Positions 18,131-26,628 of a stretch of 64,000 nt of DNA are shown here, piece by piece. The stretch is from positions 1 through 64,000 of the forward strand of contig CAJXSW010000002.1 of assembly GCA_913060645.1 (NCBI GenBank). Reading direction: 5' to 3'. The notes under the pieces are model-generated. The model was not told the origin of the DNA and did not search any database. It saw only the letters and a list, made by a program, of their open reading frames with translations. Source of the DNA: an uncultured Dokdonia sp. Its GTDB lineage: Bacteria; Bacteroidota; Bacteroidia; Flavobacteriales; Flavobacteriaceae. The stretch's first letter is position 1; every line of letters starts with the position of its first letter. Made by a program: the position numbers and the translations under genes.

Positions 18131-18841
18131 ATGACTCCCCTTATTAAAGTAATAATACCAGCTTACAACGAGCAAGACTCCATAGGTCATGTGCTACGAG
18201 ACATTCCTACTGCTGTGAGTGAAGTTATTGTAGTAAGCAATGCATCTACAGATAATACAGAACAAGTCGCGAGAGAAAATGGCGCTACAGTACTAAGAGA
18301 AGAACGCAAAGGTTACGGATATGCCTGCCTCAAGGGTATGGAATATATAGCAACCGTGGGTGTAGATGATGTTGCACAACGCCCAGACATCGTTGTCTTT
18401 CTGGATGGTGATTATAGTGATTATCCAGAAGAGCTTACTAAGATAGTCACTCCTATTATCAATGGAGATTACGACATGGTTATAGGTGCTAGAGACAAAC
18501 GCTTTCGCGAAAGCGGATCAATGACCACTCCTCAGATTTTTGGAAATTGGCTTGCTACTTCATTAATGACGCTATTCTTTGGAGCAAACTTTACAGATCT
18601 GGGTCCTTTTAGAGCTATGAAATATGATAGCTTACTCGCCTTACAGATGGAAGACAAAACCTACGGTTGGACGGTTGAAATGCAACTCAAGGTTTTAAAG
18701 AAAAAAATGAATTATATAGAAGTCCCGGTAACTTATCGCAATCGCATAGGTGTTTCTAAAGTCTCTGGTACAGTAAAAGGTGCAGTAATGGCAGGAGTTA
18801 AAATACTAGGATGGATTTTTAAATACAGTTTTAAGAAATGA
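18131..18841 (+). CDS. GT2 glycosyltransferase, dolichol-P-mannose-synthase-like
   Basis: 236 residues from the ATG at 18131 (an in-frame ATG 45 bp upstream would overlap the previous gene and adds non-family residues). IKVIIPAYNEQDSIGHVLRD is the GT-A nucleotide-binding start, DGDYSDYPEEL supplies the DxD metal site, and the C-terminal part ends EVPVTYRNRIGVSKVSGT, a typical GT2 acceptor-side motif. No long C-terminal transmembrane domain, as in soluble or monotopic DPM1-type enzymes that load a sugar on polyprenyl phosphate. Overlaps the next gene by 4 bp (ATGA), so translation is probably coupled. Confidence 0.9.
   Translation: MTPLIKVIIPAYNEQDSIGHVLRDIPTAVSEVIVVSNASTDNTEQVARENGATVLREERKGYGYACLKGMEYIATVGVDDVAQRPDIVVFLDGDYSDYPEELTKIVTPIINGDYDMVIGARDKRFRESGSMTTPQIFGNWLATSLMTLFFGANFTDLGPFRAMKYDSLLALQMEDKTYGWTVEMQLKVLKKKMNYIEVPVTYRNRIGVSKVSGTVKGAVMAGVKILGWIFKYSFKK
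18501..18514. repeat. TTTCGCGAAA palindrome copy 9 (coding, RFRES frame)
   Basis: GCTTTCGCGAAAGC in the GT2 gene, read as R-F-R-E-S. Confidence 0.95.
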
Positions 18842-20328
18842 TATTAGAAACCGTTATTATTGTTATTTACACGATTTCGCTTATTATCATATTTGCGTAT
18901 AGCTTATCCCAGCTTAACTTACTTTTTAATTACTTGCGCGCACAGCGCAAGAAAGATGACGCTGTCTTATTTAATTTTAAAGATCCTGCACAAATTCCAT
19001 TTGTAACGATACAGCTTCCAGTATATAATGAACTGTATGTCATGGAGCGTCTACTAGATAATATTGCGCTCTTAGACTACCCTGCAGATAAGCTTGAAAT
19101 CCAAGTGCTAGATGATAGTACAGATGAGTCTTTTGAAACCACAAGAAATCACATAAAACGCCTTAGTGATAAAGGACTAGACATAAAACATGTTACTCGC
19201 ACAGACCGTTCAGGTTTTAAAGCCGGTGCTTTAAAGGAAGGACTTAAAGTTGCAAAAGGCGAATTTATCGCCATATTTGATGCAGATTTCCTTCCAGAAC
19301 CTAACTGGCTACAGCGCACCGTTCCTTACTTTAAGGATCGCAACATAGGCGTTGTACAAACTCGCTGGGGACATATAAATAGAGATTATTCTTTGCTTAC
19401 AAAAGTGCAGGCTTTTGCACTTGACGCACACTTTACACTAGAGCAAGTAGGTAGAAATAGTAAAGGACATTTTATAAACTTTAATGGAACTGCTGGCTTA
19501 TGGCGCAAGCAGTGTATAGAAGATGCCGGAAACTGGGAAGGTGATACCCTTACAGAAGATCTTGACCTAAGCTACCGTGCCCAACTTAAAAACTGGAAAT
19601 TCAAATACCTAGAGGATGTAGAAACTCCTGCAGAGCTTCCAGTAGTTATTAGTGCCGCACGTTCTCAACAGTTTCGATGGAATAAAGGAGGGGCAGAGAA
19701 CTTCCAGAAAATGTCTAGAAAGGTTTTAACTAGCAAGACTATTTCTCCGAAAACAAAAATGCATGGCTTACTACACCTTTTAAATAGTACCATGTTTTTA
19801 AATGTTCTTATTGTAGCAATATTGAGCATACCTATGTTACACATCAAGAACGAATACGCACATTTAAAGCCATACTTTTATGTAATGTCCTTCTTTGTGA
19901 TAAGTAGTATGATTTTCTTTATCTGCTACTGGTTTATGTTTAAAAGTATTTATGGCGGAGGTTTCAAACAGTTCCTTAAATACACGGGGATGTTCTTCGT
20001 GTTCTTTAGTATTGCTATGGGATTCTCACTTCATAACTCTATTGCAGTAATAGAAGGTCACCTAGGTAAACGAAGTGATTTTATACGTACGCCTAAGTTT
20101 AACATAAGCGAACTCAAAGACTCTTGGAAAGGCAATAAATATCTCAAAAAGAACATATCTATCAATGTAATTTTTGAAGGACTTTTGATGTTGTACTTTG
20201 GTTTTGGGATGTACTATGCATCTGTCGTAGGTGATCAAGGTGGTGATTTTGGATTATTCCCTTTTCACTTTATGTTATTCATGGGATTTGGTTTTGTGTT
20301 TTTCAAATCACTTACGAGTAAAGCGTGA
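18838..20328 (+). CDS. Membrane GT2 glycosyltransferase, cellulose-synthase-like
   Basis: 496 residues: one N-terminal transmembrane helix, a cytosolic GT-A domain (about 50-300) and four or so C-terminal helices. Processive-type motifs are present: VLDDSTD (D), FDADFLPEP (DxD), TEDLDLSYR (TED) and QQFRW (QxxRW). This D, DxD, TED, QxxRW set is that of cellulose/mannan/glucosylceramide-synthase-like enzymes. It may build a beta-linked glycan or glycosylate a lipid. Start overlaps the upstream GT2 stop and its stop overlaps the next GTG start. Confidence 0.92.
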   Translation: MILETVIIVIYTISLIIIFAYSLSQLNLLFNYLRAQRKKDDAVLFNFKDPAQIPFVTIQLPVYNELYVMERLLDNIALLDYPADKLEIQVLDDSTDESFETTRNHIKRLSDKGLDIKHVTRTDRSGFKAGALKEGLKVAKGEFIAIFDADFLPEPNWLQRTVPYFKDRNIGVVQTRWGHINRDYSLLTKVQAFALDAHFTLEQVGRNSKGHFINFNGTAGLWRKQCIEDAGNWEGDTLTEDLDLSYRAQLKNWKFKYLEDVETPAELPVVISAARSQQFRWNKGGAENFQKMSRKVLTSKTISPKTKMHGLLHLLNSTMFLNVLIVAILSIPMLHIKNEYAHLKPYFYVMSFFVISSMIFFICYWFMFKSIYGGGFKQFLKYTGMFFVFFSIAMGFSLHNSIAVIEGHLGKRSDFIRTPKFNISELKDSWKGNKYLKKNISINVIFEGLLMLYFGFGMYYASVVGDQGGDFGLFPFHFMLFMGFGFVFFKSLTSKA

Positions 20329-21761
20329 TAGCACATCTTTGGAAATATCAAAAAACTCCTATCGCACTAGCGATTGTTTCCTTAGTTACCTATTACCTCT
20401 TTGCTTTTCAACTAGAAAGAGCTAACACCGCACTCCTACTAAGTCTGTACAGCATACTTTTTGCTTGCTTTTATTTCATAGTAAGCAAAGGCAAAAATGA
20501 CTTCTCTTTACTACTCGTCTTTGCAGTAGCATTAAGACTCATATTTATACCTGTAATCCCAAATCTCTCTCAAGATTTTTATCGCTTTATATGGGACGGA
20601 CGCATGTTTGTACAAGGTCTTAATCCGTACCTAACGACTCCACAAAGCTATATAGAAGTAGGTAATCTCCAGATTGTAGCGCAAGCAAGACTGCTCTATG
20701 AGGGAATGGGAGCACTTAACGGAAGTCACTTTACAAATTATCCACCCGTAAACCAACTTATATTTGCAATTGCAGGATTATTCTCTGGCAATAGCATCAT
20801 TGGCGCAGCTATCGTTTTTAGAACAACTATTATTCTAGCAGATATTGGGATTATCATTTACGGTAAGAAATTGTTGCAAAAGTTAGGCTTACCCATTCAT
20901 AATATCTTCTGGTATGGGCTCAATCCCTTTATCATTATTGAGATGACGGGCAATCTGCATTTTGAGTCTGTAATGTTATTATTTGTCGTCTTATCCTTGT
21001 ATTTACTGGCCCAAGGTAAGTGGATATTAAGTGCTGTGATGATTGCATTATCTATATCTACTAAGTTATTACCGCTACTCTTTCTGCCACTTTTCATGCA
21101 ATACTTCTTAACTCGTGGTGATAGAAAAACAACCCACTTTAGAAGTTCTTATCCTTGGAAAGTCCGCTTTCGCGAAATAACAAAAAACCTACCTCGTCTC
21201 GTTTATTTCTATTTGATCGTGATCGGAGTAGTTATATTGACCTTCTTACCATTTCTCACAAATGAGTTTGCCGAAAACTTTGGAGCATCCATTGCGTTAT
21301 GGTTTAAGAAATTTGAGTTTAATGCTAGCGTCTACTATATCATTAGATACATAGGTTATCAAACGATAGGTTGGAACATCATAGGAGATGTTGGCCCTTT
21401 ATTGCCTAAGATTGTATTAGGATTTCTGATAGTTATGGCTTTCTTCAGAAATAACAGATCGATACAAGCAACAATTACAGCCATACTCATTGGGATTTCC
21501 TTTTACTTTTTAATGTCTACCACCGTTCACCCTTGGTATGTGGCTACGCCTTTACTTTTGTGTGTATTTACACGTTATCGCTTTCCACTAGTATGGAGTG
21601 CTACTGTAATGCTAAGTTATGCCGCATACGGTGCAAATGGTTTTAATGAAAACTTATGGCTAGTGGCTATAGAGTATGTTGTGGTAATTGTATTTTTTAT
21701 CTGGGAAGTTTATAGACCTTCTAAAGTTACTGTAATGGCAAAGACCGCCATTGAGAGTTGA
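20325..21761 (+). CDS. GT-C type polyprenyl-phosphate-sugar glycosyltransferase (putative)
   Basis: 478 residues with about eleven hydrophobic segments. Starts at a GTG whose last bases form the stop codon of the preceding gene. The motif NLSQDFYRFIWDGRMFVQGLNPY, here recognised from its DFYRFIWDGR core, is characteristic of bacterial GT-C enzymes related to GT87/mannosyltransferases; NYPPVNQ follows in a periplasmic loop. Such proteins transfer a sugar from a polyprenyl phosphate donor outside the cytoplasm, which pairs logically with the DPM1-like GT2 two genes upstream. Ends 1 bp from the stop of the convergent GT39 gene. Confidence 0.85.
   Translation: MIAHLWKYQKTPIALAIVSLVTYYLFAFQLERANTALLLSLYSILFACFYFIVSKGKNDFSLLLVFAVALRLIFIPVIPNLSQDFYRFIWDGRMFVQGLNPYLTTPQSYIEVGNLQIVAQARLLYEGMGALNGSHFTNYPPVNQLIFAIAGLFSGNSIIGAAIVFRTTIILADIGIIIYGKKLLQKLGLPIHNIFWYGLNPFIIIEMTGNLHFESVMLLFVVLSLYLLAQGKWILSAVMIALSISTKLLPLLFLPLFMQYFLTRGDRKTTHFRSSYPWKVRFREITKNLPRLVYFYLIVIGVVILTFLPFLTNEFAENFGASIALWFKKFEFNASVYYIIRYIGYQTIGWNIIGDVGPLLPKIVLGFLIVMAFFRNNRSIQATITAILIGISFYFLMSTTVHPWYVATPLLLCVFTRYRFPLVWSATVMLSYAAYGANGFNENLWLVAIEYVVVIVFFIWEVYRPSKVTVMAKTAIES
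21168..21177. repeat. TTTCGCGAAA palindrome copy 10 (coding, RFRE frame)
   Basis: 10-bp core in the GT-C gene, read as R-F-R-E. Confidence 0.95.
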
Positions 21762-21762
21762 A

Positions 21763-23394
21763 CTATTTTCCCACCTTAATCATTTCATACACTTTTCCAG
21801 CCTTCCTATCTTTATAAGCCTTACTTGTTCTGGCATTATAATTAAAATCGAAATCTTGAACATACGTTGCTCGATAGCCATTAAACTTTTCTGCAAGTAC
21901 CGCCTCACAATCTGAACATAATAACAAGTAGAATCTTTCATCTACCAGTACAGGCTCTTCAGAGTCAATCATAATGATTTTCTTCCCAGCTTCCCAGAAC
22001 ACCTCAGGTGCGCCCATTTCAAAACTGTACAATGGTGTGCTGCTTTTTAGTATCTCATCGTTAAATGCACTGTAATATTCATTAAACAGGTTGCTTTTAA
22101 GAATAGATAGACTTCCTATCGCCGTACAAATAACAGCGAACACTATAAGCAGAAAAACATGGTATATATTTTTACGCATCAAAGCACGCATAATATAAAT
22201 TGCAACTATAAAGACTACCAGAAAAGCGATTACAGCAATAACATCTATGGCTATTGAGTTCGTTATGGCAAAATATACAAATGCAAGAGGTGCAGCTATA
22301 AAAATTAAAATCAATAAGCCCGCATTGAAATACACGGGAACAATCTCTTTTCTATCTTTTAATTCGTTAAATCGTTTTATGAGATAAGTAACATAAAACC
22401 CAATATTCATGGATAGTGGTATGAGTACAGGCATGAGGTATCGAGACTTTTTCTCTGGAATAACAGAAAGTAGTATGACAGCGATAATGGTCCACAAAAA
22501 TGTAAAACGATATGCTTTTCTATTAAAAACCCTAGTCTTCAGATAAGGATACAATAGACTTATAAAGGCTGGAATTGTCCACAATCCGCTTTGTACAAAG
22601 AAGCTCCAGTAGTAATAAAAAGGCCTCACATTATAACTCGTCCAGTTTCCTGTTTCTTTGGAAGCTATCGCTGCAAAAGTTTCCGGATCTATTGCACGTA
22701 CATAACCGTACCAACTAAATCCTAAAACCAAGCCTCCTAGCAAAACGAGAACTACTGGCAACCACTTTCTTCGTTCTGTTTCTTTTCTATAGACTACGAC
22801 ATAAGCAATCAGAAATGGCAAAAACATTACATATAAAGAAACGGGACCTTTACTCAGCACAGACGCTCCTATACATAAAGCAGCGAGAAGCCAAGTTATT
22901 ATATTCCCTTCTAATTTATCTTGACTCAATCCTTTGAAAATACAGTAGATTGCCGTGAGCATAAATGCATGTGCATATATATCCCATGGCGCTTCAAAAA
23001 CTATAAGAATAACATATAATGACGTTATACTTACGAGTGCATTAATAAGACTATTGCGCTTAGTAAGAGTCAGCTTTCGCGAAAGCGTATATATCATACT
23101 CCCCAGCAACATCACCATTAATACCGCTGGAAAACGCATTGCCCACACACTATTCACACCAAAAACCCCAGCCGAAATCGCAGAAAGCCAAGTAGGCAAA
23201 GGAGGCTTTTCATAGCGAGGTTCACCATTCATAGTGGTGAGTATCCAGTTACCATCAGTAAGCATTTCTCGGGCTGTCACAAAGTTGCGAGCTTCCATGA
23301 TCGTCACTTCTAGTACATCAAGAAAAGGCAATAACAAAACTCCAACCACGATAATGATTGTGAGAATAGGCCGCTTTTCTATGAGTGTGATCAA
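21763..23394 (-). CDS. ArnT-like GT39 glycosyltransferase
   Basis: 543 residues with about a dozen transmembrane segments and a small soluble C-terminal domain (about 430-543). The GT39/PMT_2 signature is conserved near the N-terminus: EARNFVTAREMLTDGNWILT and GEPRYEKPPLPTWL, where the EAR acidic residue and the KPP loop are those of ArnT-type lipid A aminoarabinose transferases. Expected to use an undecaprenyl-phosphate sugar in the periplasm and decorate lipid A or another lipid. Third gene of a translationally coupled operon GT2-LAB_N-GT39, overlapping the LAB_N gene by 4 bp. Confidence 0.92.
   Translation of the reverse strand: MITLIEKRPILTIIIVVGVLLLPFLDVLEVTIMEARNFVTAREMLTDGNWILTTMNGEPRYEKPPLPTWLSAISAGVFGVNSVWAMRFPAVLMVMLLGSMIYTLSRKLTLTKRNSLINALVSITSLYVILIVFEAPWDIYAHAFMLTAIYCIFKGLSQDKLEGNIITWLLAALCIGASVLSKGPVSLYVMFLPFLIAYVVVYRKETERRKWLPVVLVLLGGLVLGFSWYGYVRAIDPETFAAIASKETGNWTSYNVRPFYYYWSFFVQSGLWTIPAFISLLYPYLKTRVFNRKAYRFTFLWTIIAVILLSVIPEKKSRYLMPVLIPLSMNIGFYVTYLIKRFNELKDRKEIVPVYFNAGLLILIFIAAPLAFVYFAITNSIAIDVIAVIAFLVVFIVAIYIMRALMRKNIYHVFLLIVFAVICTAIGSLSILKSNLFNEYYSAFNDEILKSSTPLYSFEMGAPEVFWEAGKKIIMIDSEEPVLVDERFYLLLCSDCEAVLAEKFNGYRATYVQDFDFNYNARTSKAYKDRKAGKVYEMIKVGK
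23073..23086. repeat. TTTCGCGAAA palindrome copy 11 (coding, LSRK frame)
   Basis: GCTTTCGCGAAAGC in the GT39 gene, read on the minus strand as T-L-S-R-K. Confidence 0.95.
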
Positions 23395-24011
23395 GCCTTT
23401 TGAGATTTATAATGAAGATAAATATTGCGTGCGTAGATAAATGTTCCCAGCCCATAAGAAAGCACCATCACATAATCTACACGGTATAAGAAATACAGCA
23501 ACGAAAGAAGTCCTCCCGTAAATGAAAACAACCAAAACCCAAGAGGTAGTGTTGCTTCTTTATTCTTTTCTGCATGAAACCACTGGTATACAAAACGAAG
23601 TGTAAATAATACTTGTGCAACGATTCCAAGAGTAAGTAGCCAAGTGCTCATCTCCTCTTTTGAGAACAATGCTGTCAGGTCAAATTTCCCATTATTCCAT
23701 CCATAAGCAATAATCCCAATGGGTATAGCAATGATTAAAAATTGCGACCATTTGGGCAACAATTTCCACTGCTTTTGGATTTGTAAATTCCTTATGTAAA
23801 TAATATATCCCAACACTTGACCCAGCATAAGCGGGAAGTCCGTACGGAAATAACCATAAATAAAAAGCACAAATGACCCAGAAAGACTAAGCCACCAGAA
23901 TGTAAGAGGAGTTACTACTTTTTTCCTCTTTTCTGAAAGTAACCACTGCGATAACATACGCCCTCCAAAGAGAAGCTGCGCAAGTACGGCAAGTAGCGAT
24001 AGACTATCCAC
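23391..24011 (-). CDS. LAB_N domain membrane protein (two tandem copies)
   Basis: 206 residues, almost all membrane-embedded, built from two homologous LAB_N (lipid-A-disaccharide synthase N-terminal) units: about 8-80 (LLFGGRMLSQWLLSEKRKK ... FWWLSLSGSFVLFIYGYFR ... IYIRNL) and about 120-200 (VLFTLRFVYQWFHAEKNKE ... FWLFSFTGGLLSLLYFLYR ... IYARNIYL). The repeated R-x2-x-QW and (I/Y)xRN motifs are clear. No LpxB catalytic domain is attached. Genes of this type sit beside GT2/GT39 pairs; a flippase-like or accessory role is inference. Overlaps the genes on either side by 8 and 4 bp. Confidence 0.9.
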   Translation of the reverse strand: MDSLSLLAVLAQLLFGGRMLSQWLLSEKRKKVVTPLTFWWLSLSGSFVLFIYGYFRTDFPLMLGQVLGYIIYIRNLQIQKQWKLLPKWSQFLIIAIPIGIIAYGWNNGKFDLTALFSKEEMSTWLLTLGIVAQVLFTLRFVYQWFHAEKNKEATLPLGFWLFSFTGGLLSLLYFLYRVDYVMVLSYGLGTFIYARNIYLHYKSQKA

Positions 24012-24723
24012 GGCTTGTACTACCTACTTTATAATTGATGTACTTCTTCTTCATCCAGAGATAGGCAAAGCAATCCATAAGTGGCCCCACTAATCTATTC
24101 CAAACCCCAAATTTTGCCTCCCCAGCAATACGCGGGAAGTGACGCACAGGCACTTGTTTTACTTTCCCATGTTGCAATAAAATCATTGCAGGAAGAAAAC
24201 GGTGCAATCCTTTAAACATAGGTATGCGTTGTGCATACTCCGTTTTTATAATTTTAAGAGGACAACCAGTGTCATCCATCCCATCATTTGTAAAGGAACG
24301 GCGTATTCCATTTGCAATCTTAGAAGACATGTTTTTTACAAACTTATCCTTACGATCTGCACGTACTCCAGTCACAAGATCATACGACCCTATTTCTTTA
24401 ATAAGAACATTAAAATCTTCTGGTGAAGTCTGTAAATCACTATCTATATAACCTACAAGTTCTGTATCTGCGTGATCAAATCCAGCTTTAATTGCAGCAC
24501 TTAGTCCGCAATTTTCTGTAAACGCAATATACTCAAAGTCAGTATTTCTAGCGCAAATCTCCTTGATGATGTCAAGACTCGTATCCTTAGAACCATCGTT
24601 TACAAACAGCACCTTACTCTTTGCAGAGGCCGTTTTAAAATAAGTTACAAATTCAGACTCTACCCTTGCGAGGTTATCTTCTTCATTATAAACTGGGACT
24701 ACGATGGTAAGACGATACTCCAT
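24004..24723 (-). CDS. GT2 glycosyltransferase, ArnC/DPM1-like
   Basis: 239 residues: LTIVVPVYNEEDNLARVE (GT-A start), LFVNDGSKDTSLDII, IDSDLQTSPED (DxD) and DTGCPLKI. These are the motifs of undecaprenyl-phosphate sugar transferases such as ArnC/GtrB; it lacks the C-terminal helices of GtrB. Likely makes the polyprenyl-phosphate sugar donor used by the GT39 enzyme of the same operon. First gene of the operon; 7 bp separate it from the upstream RsuA-family gene, so all four may be cotranscribed. Confidence 0.92.
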   Translation of the reverse strand: MEYRLTIVVPVYNEEDNLARVESEFVTYFKTASAKSKVLFVNDGSKDTSLDIIKEICARNTDFEYIAFTENCGLSAAIKAGFDHADTELVGYIDSDLQTSPEDFNVLIKEIGSYDLVTGVRADRKDKFVKNMSSKIANGIRRSFTNDGMDDTGCPLKIIKTEYAQRIPMFKGLHRFLPAMILLQHGKVKQVPVRHFPRIAGEAKFGVWNRLVGPLMDCFAYLWMKKKYINYKVGSTSRG

Positions 24724-24729
24724 AAAAAA

Positions 24730-25620
24730 CTATCCGTTTTTAAGGTTTACAACCTCTTGTTTTGTTAAATGTCTCCAGTGACCTCTAGGTAAATCCTTCT
24801 TGGTAAGTCCAGCTATAGTCACACAATCTACACGTACCACCTCATAGTTAAGGTGTTCAAAAATAGTACGGATAACACTGTTACCAGTATTTCTAATGCG
24901 AAGGCCTACTTCCTTTTTAGGCGCTCCATCAACATAGCTTATTTCGTCTACGGTAATTGTTTTGCCATCAATCTTAAGACCTTCATTGATACGCTCAATA
25001 TCTGCACCTTTCAGGTTATTAGAAAGTTCTACATGATATAACTTATCTACTCCTTTTTTAGAATTTGTAAATTTTTGTACAAGTTCATCATCATTAGTAA
25101 AAAGCAATAGTCCCATCGCATTACGACCTAATCTTCCTATAGGCTGTATACGAGATTTAGTAGATCCTGCAACAAGATCCATAACTGTATTTCCTTTATC
25201 ATTACTTGTTGTAGTTGCAAAGCCTTTAGGCTTGTTAAGCAATACATAAGCTTTTGCCTCAGGATTGATACGACGTCCATCAAAACGAACGTCATCCTCT
25301 AGTTTTACTTGATAACCCATCTCATTAACCACCTTACCATTTACGGTAACCTGGCCTATAGAGATATACATATCTGCCTCACGACGAGAACAAATACCTG
25401 AGTTTGCAATATACTTATTAAGGCGCATCGTTCCATCATCCTTCTTTCTAGGCGCTTGTTTTTTTGGTGCATCAAAGGCTATATCCTTAGGTTTTCCTGC
25501 TGGTTTATTCGCTTGTTTACGCACGGGTTGTGTCCCTCTAGAACCACTCTTTTGCTTTCCGCCAGCGCCACTACGCCCAGATGGTTTTCCTTTTCCTCTA
25601 TTATCTGCTCCTCTGCTCAT
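24730..25620 (-). CDS. RsuA/RluB-family pseudouridine synthase lacking the catalytic Asp
   Basis: 296 residues. A basic, Gly/Lys-rich disordered extension (1-65) precedes an S4 RNA-binding domain (MRLNKYIANSGICSRREADM, about 66-130) and the RsuA-type catalytic domain. In active members the motif is GRLDxxTxGLLL with the nucleophilic Asp; here residues 162-172 read GRLGRNAMGLL, so the Asp is Gly165 (GGT codon at 25126-25128) and the following Thr residues are also changed. The rest of the domain (LLNKPKGFATTT, LFTNDDEL) is well kept. It may be an RNA-binding, non-catalytic paralogue. Function of the family: pseudouridylation of rRNA. Confidence 0.85.
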   Translation of the reverse strand: MSRGADNRGKGKPSGRSGAGGKQKSGSRGTQPVRKQANKPAGKPKDIAFDAPKKQAPRKKDDGTMRLNKYIANSGICSRREADMYISIGQVTVNGKVVNEMGYQVKLEDDVRFDGRRINPEAKAYVLLNKPKGFATTTSNDKGNTVMDLVAGSTKSRIQPIGRLGRNAMGLLLFTNDDELVQKFTNSKKGVDKLYHVELSNNLKGADIERINEGLKIDGKTITVDEISYVDGAPKKEVGLRIRNTGNSVIRTIFEHLNYEVVRVDCVTIAGLTKKDLPRGHWRHLTKQEVVNLKNG

Positions 25621-25639
25621 TACATTATTGTTTAAGCTG

Positions 25640-25647
25640 CAAAGGTA
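25640..25647 (-). promoter_or_regulatory. Promoter -7 element for the RsuA-family operon
   Basis: TACCTTTG on the minus strand fits TAnnTTTG and ends 19 bp before the ATG. Confidence 0.5.
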
Positions 25648-25699
25648 AGATTTACTCCGTACTCTTTTACTACCTAGTGAGCATAATAATAAGTTGCTC

Positions 25700-25711
25700 G
25701 CTTTCGCGAAA
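25700..25711. repeat. TTTCGCGAAA palindrome copy 12 (intergenic)
   Basis: GCTTTCGCGAAA in the divergent region; symmetry broken after the core on the right side. Confidence 0.95.
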
Positions 25712-25942
25712 ATTTGACCTCATCACAAAGAAGCTTTTATCAACCTAAACAAGCCGAACCTTCTACTCTCATTGAATCTAAAACCATATAAACATCTCTA
25801 TAAATACTGACAATTAAAATTCTAAAGCTACTTATAAAACACCCTCGCTACGAGCTTAGACACTCTCCATTTTTAAAAAGCAGCCTACTGGCACAGAACT
25901 TGATTCTCACAAACTGTTCAACATTTTAAAACTTTATACATT

Positions 25943-26566
25943 ATGAGAAGACGCACTACTCCCGAAGTAAATGCAGGATCTATGGCAGACATTGCCTTCC
26001 TCTTGCTTATTTTTTTCTTGGTTACCACAACTATAGAAAAAGACAAAGGAATCGCACGGCAACTCCCGCCAGCGATTCAAGACAACACCGAAGTTCTTAT
26101 CAAAAACAAGAACCTTTTTGAAATCATTGTGAACGCAGATAATATGCTAATGGTAGAAAATGAACCTGTCCCGCTTGAAGCTTTAAGACAATTAACCATT
26201 GACTTTCTTGATAACGGCGGCATTCCATCAGATCAAGATGAATATTGCGATTATTGTAAAGGCAGTAGAGACCTACTCTCGTCAGATAATCCTCAGAAAG
26301 CTGTAATCTCTATTTCGCCAGATAGACTTACAAACTACAATACGTATATCGCGGTACAGAATGAGATTTCAAGTGCTTATGAGTTTTTAAGAAATAGAGA
26401 AGCACAACGCTTATTTGCGATTGACTTTACAGCTACAGATAAGGCTATAAAGAATGGCACTTACAAAGGAGATGTACCAAAAAGAACAGCACAATTAAAA
26501 CAAGTGCGAGCTATGTTCCCAATGCTTATCTCAGAGGCAGAGACTTCAAAAGAGTTGAGGATTTAA
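25943..26566 (+). CDS. ExbD/TolR-family biopolymer transporter
   Basis: 207 residues: a short basic N-terminus (MRRRTTPEVNAGS), one transmembrane helix with the proton-path Asp (MADIAFLLLIFFLV, Asp16), and a periplasmic domain. The periplasmic part is longer than in E. coli ExbD and contains a CxxC (CDYCKG) that I have the impression recurs in flavobacterial homologues. With an ExbB partner it would energise TonB-dependent receptors or an envelope process. No exbB or tonB is adjacent, so it is an orphan here; the partner must be elsewhere. Shares a bidirectional terminator with the nitrilase gene. Confidence 0.9.
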   Translation: MRRRTTPEVNAGSMADIAFLLLIFFLVTTTIEKDKGIARQLPPAIQDNTEVLIKNKNLFEIIVNADNMLMVENEPVPLEALRQLTIDFLDNGGIPSDQDEYCDYCKGSRDLLSSDNPQKAVISISPDRLTNYNTYIAVQNEISSAYEFLRNREAQRLFAIDFTATDKAIKNGTYKGDVPKRTAQLKQVRAMFPMLISEAETSKELRI

Positions 26567-26583
26567 AATATCTATTCAAACAA

Positions 26584-26626
26584 TAAAAAAGCGGCAGAAA
26601 TCTTCAAGTACATTCCTGCCGTTTTT
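26584..26626. terminator. Bidirectional terminator between exbD-like and nitrilase genes
   Basis: CGGCAG/CTGCCG stem (26592-26597 with 26616-26621) flanked by an A run on the left and five T residues on the right, so it can serve both convergent genes. Confidence 0.75.
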
Positions 26627-26628
26627 AA

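Larger units (their letters stand above)
25621..25942. other. Divergent intergenic region, RsuA-like / exbD
   Basis: Contains a -7 element for the RsuA-family gene and one palindrome copy at 25700. The rest is AT-rich with no gene or RNA I can recognise; the exbD promoter must be here but no clear consensus is seen. Confidence 0.6.

Noticed and set aside
21761-21763. Possible fusion of the two convergent glycosyltransferase genes
   Set aside because: The genes are on opposite strands with intact stops; only the gap is unusually small.
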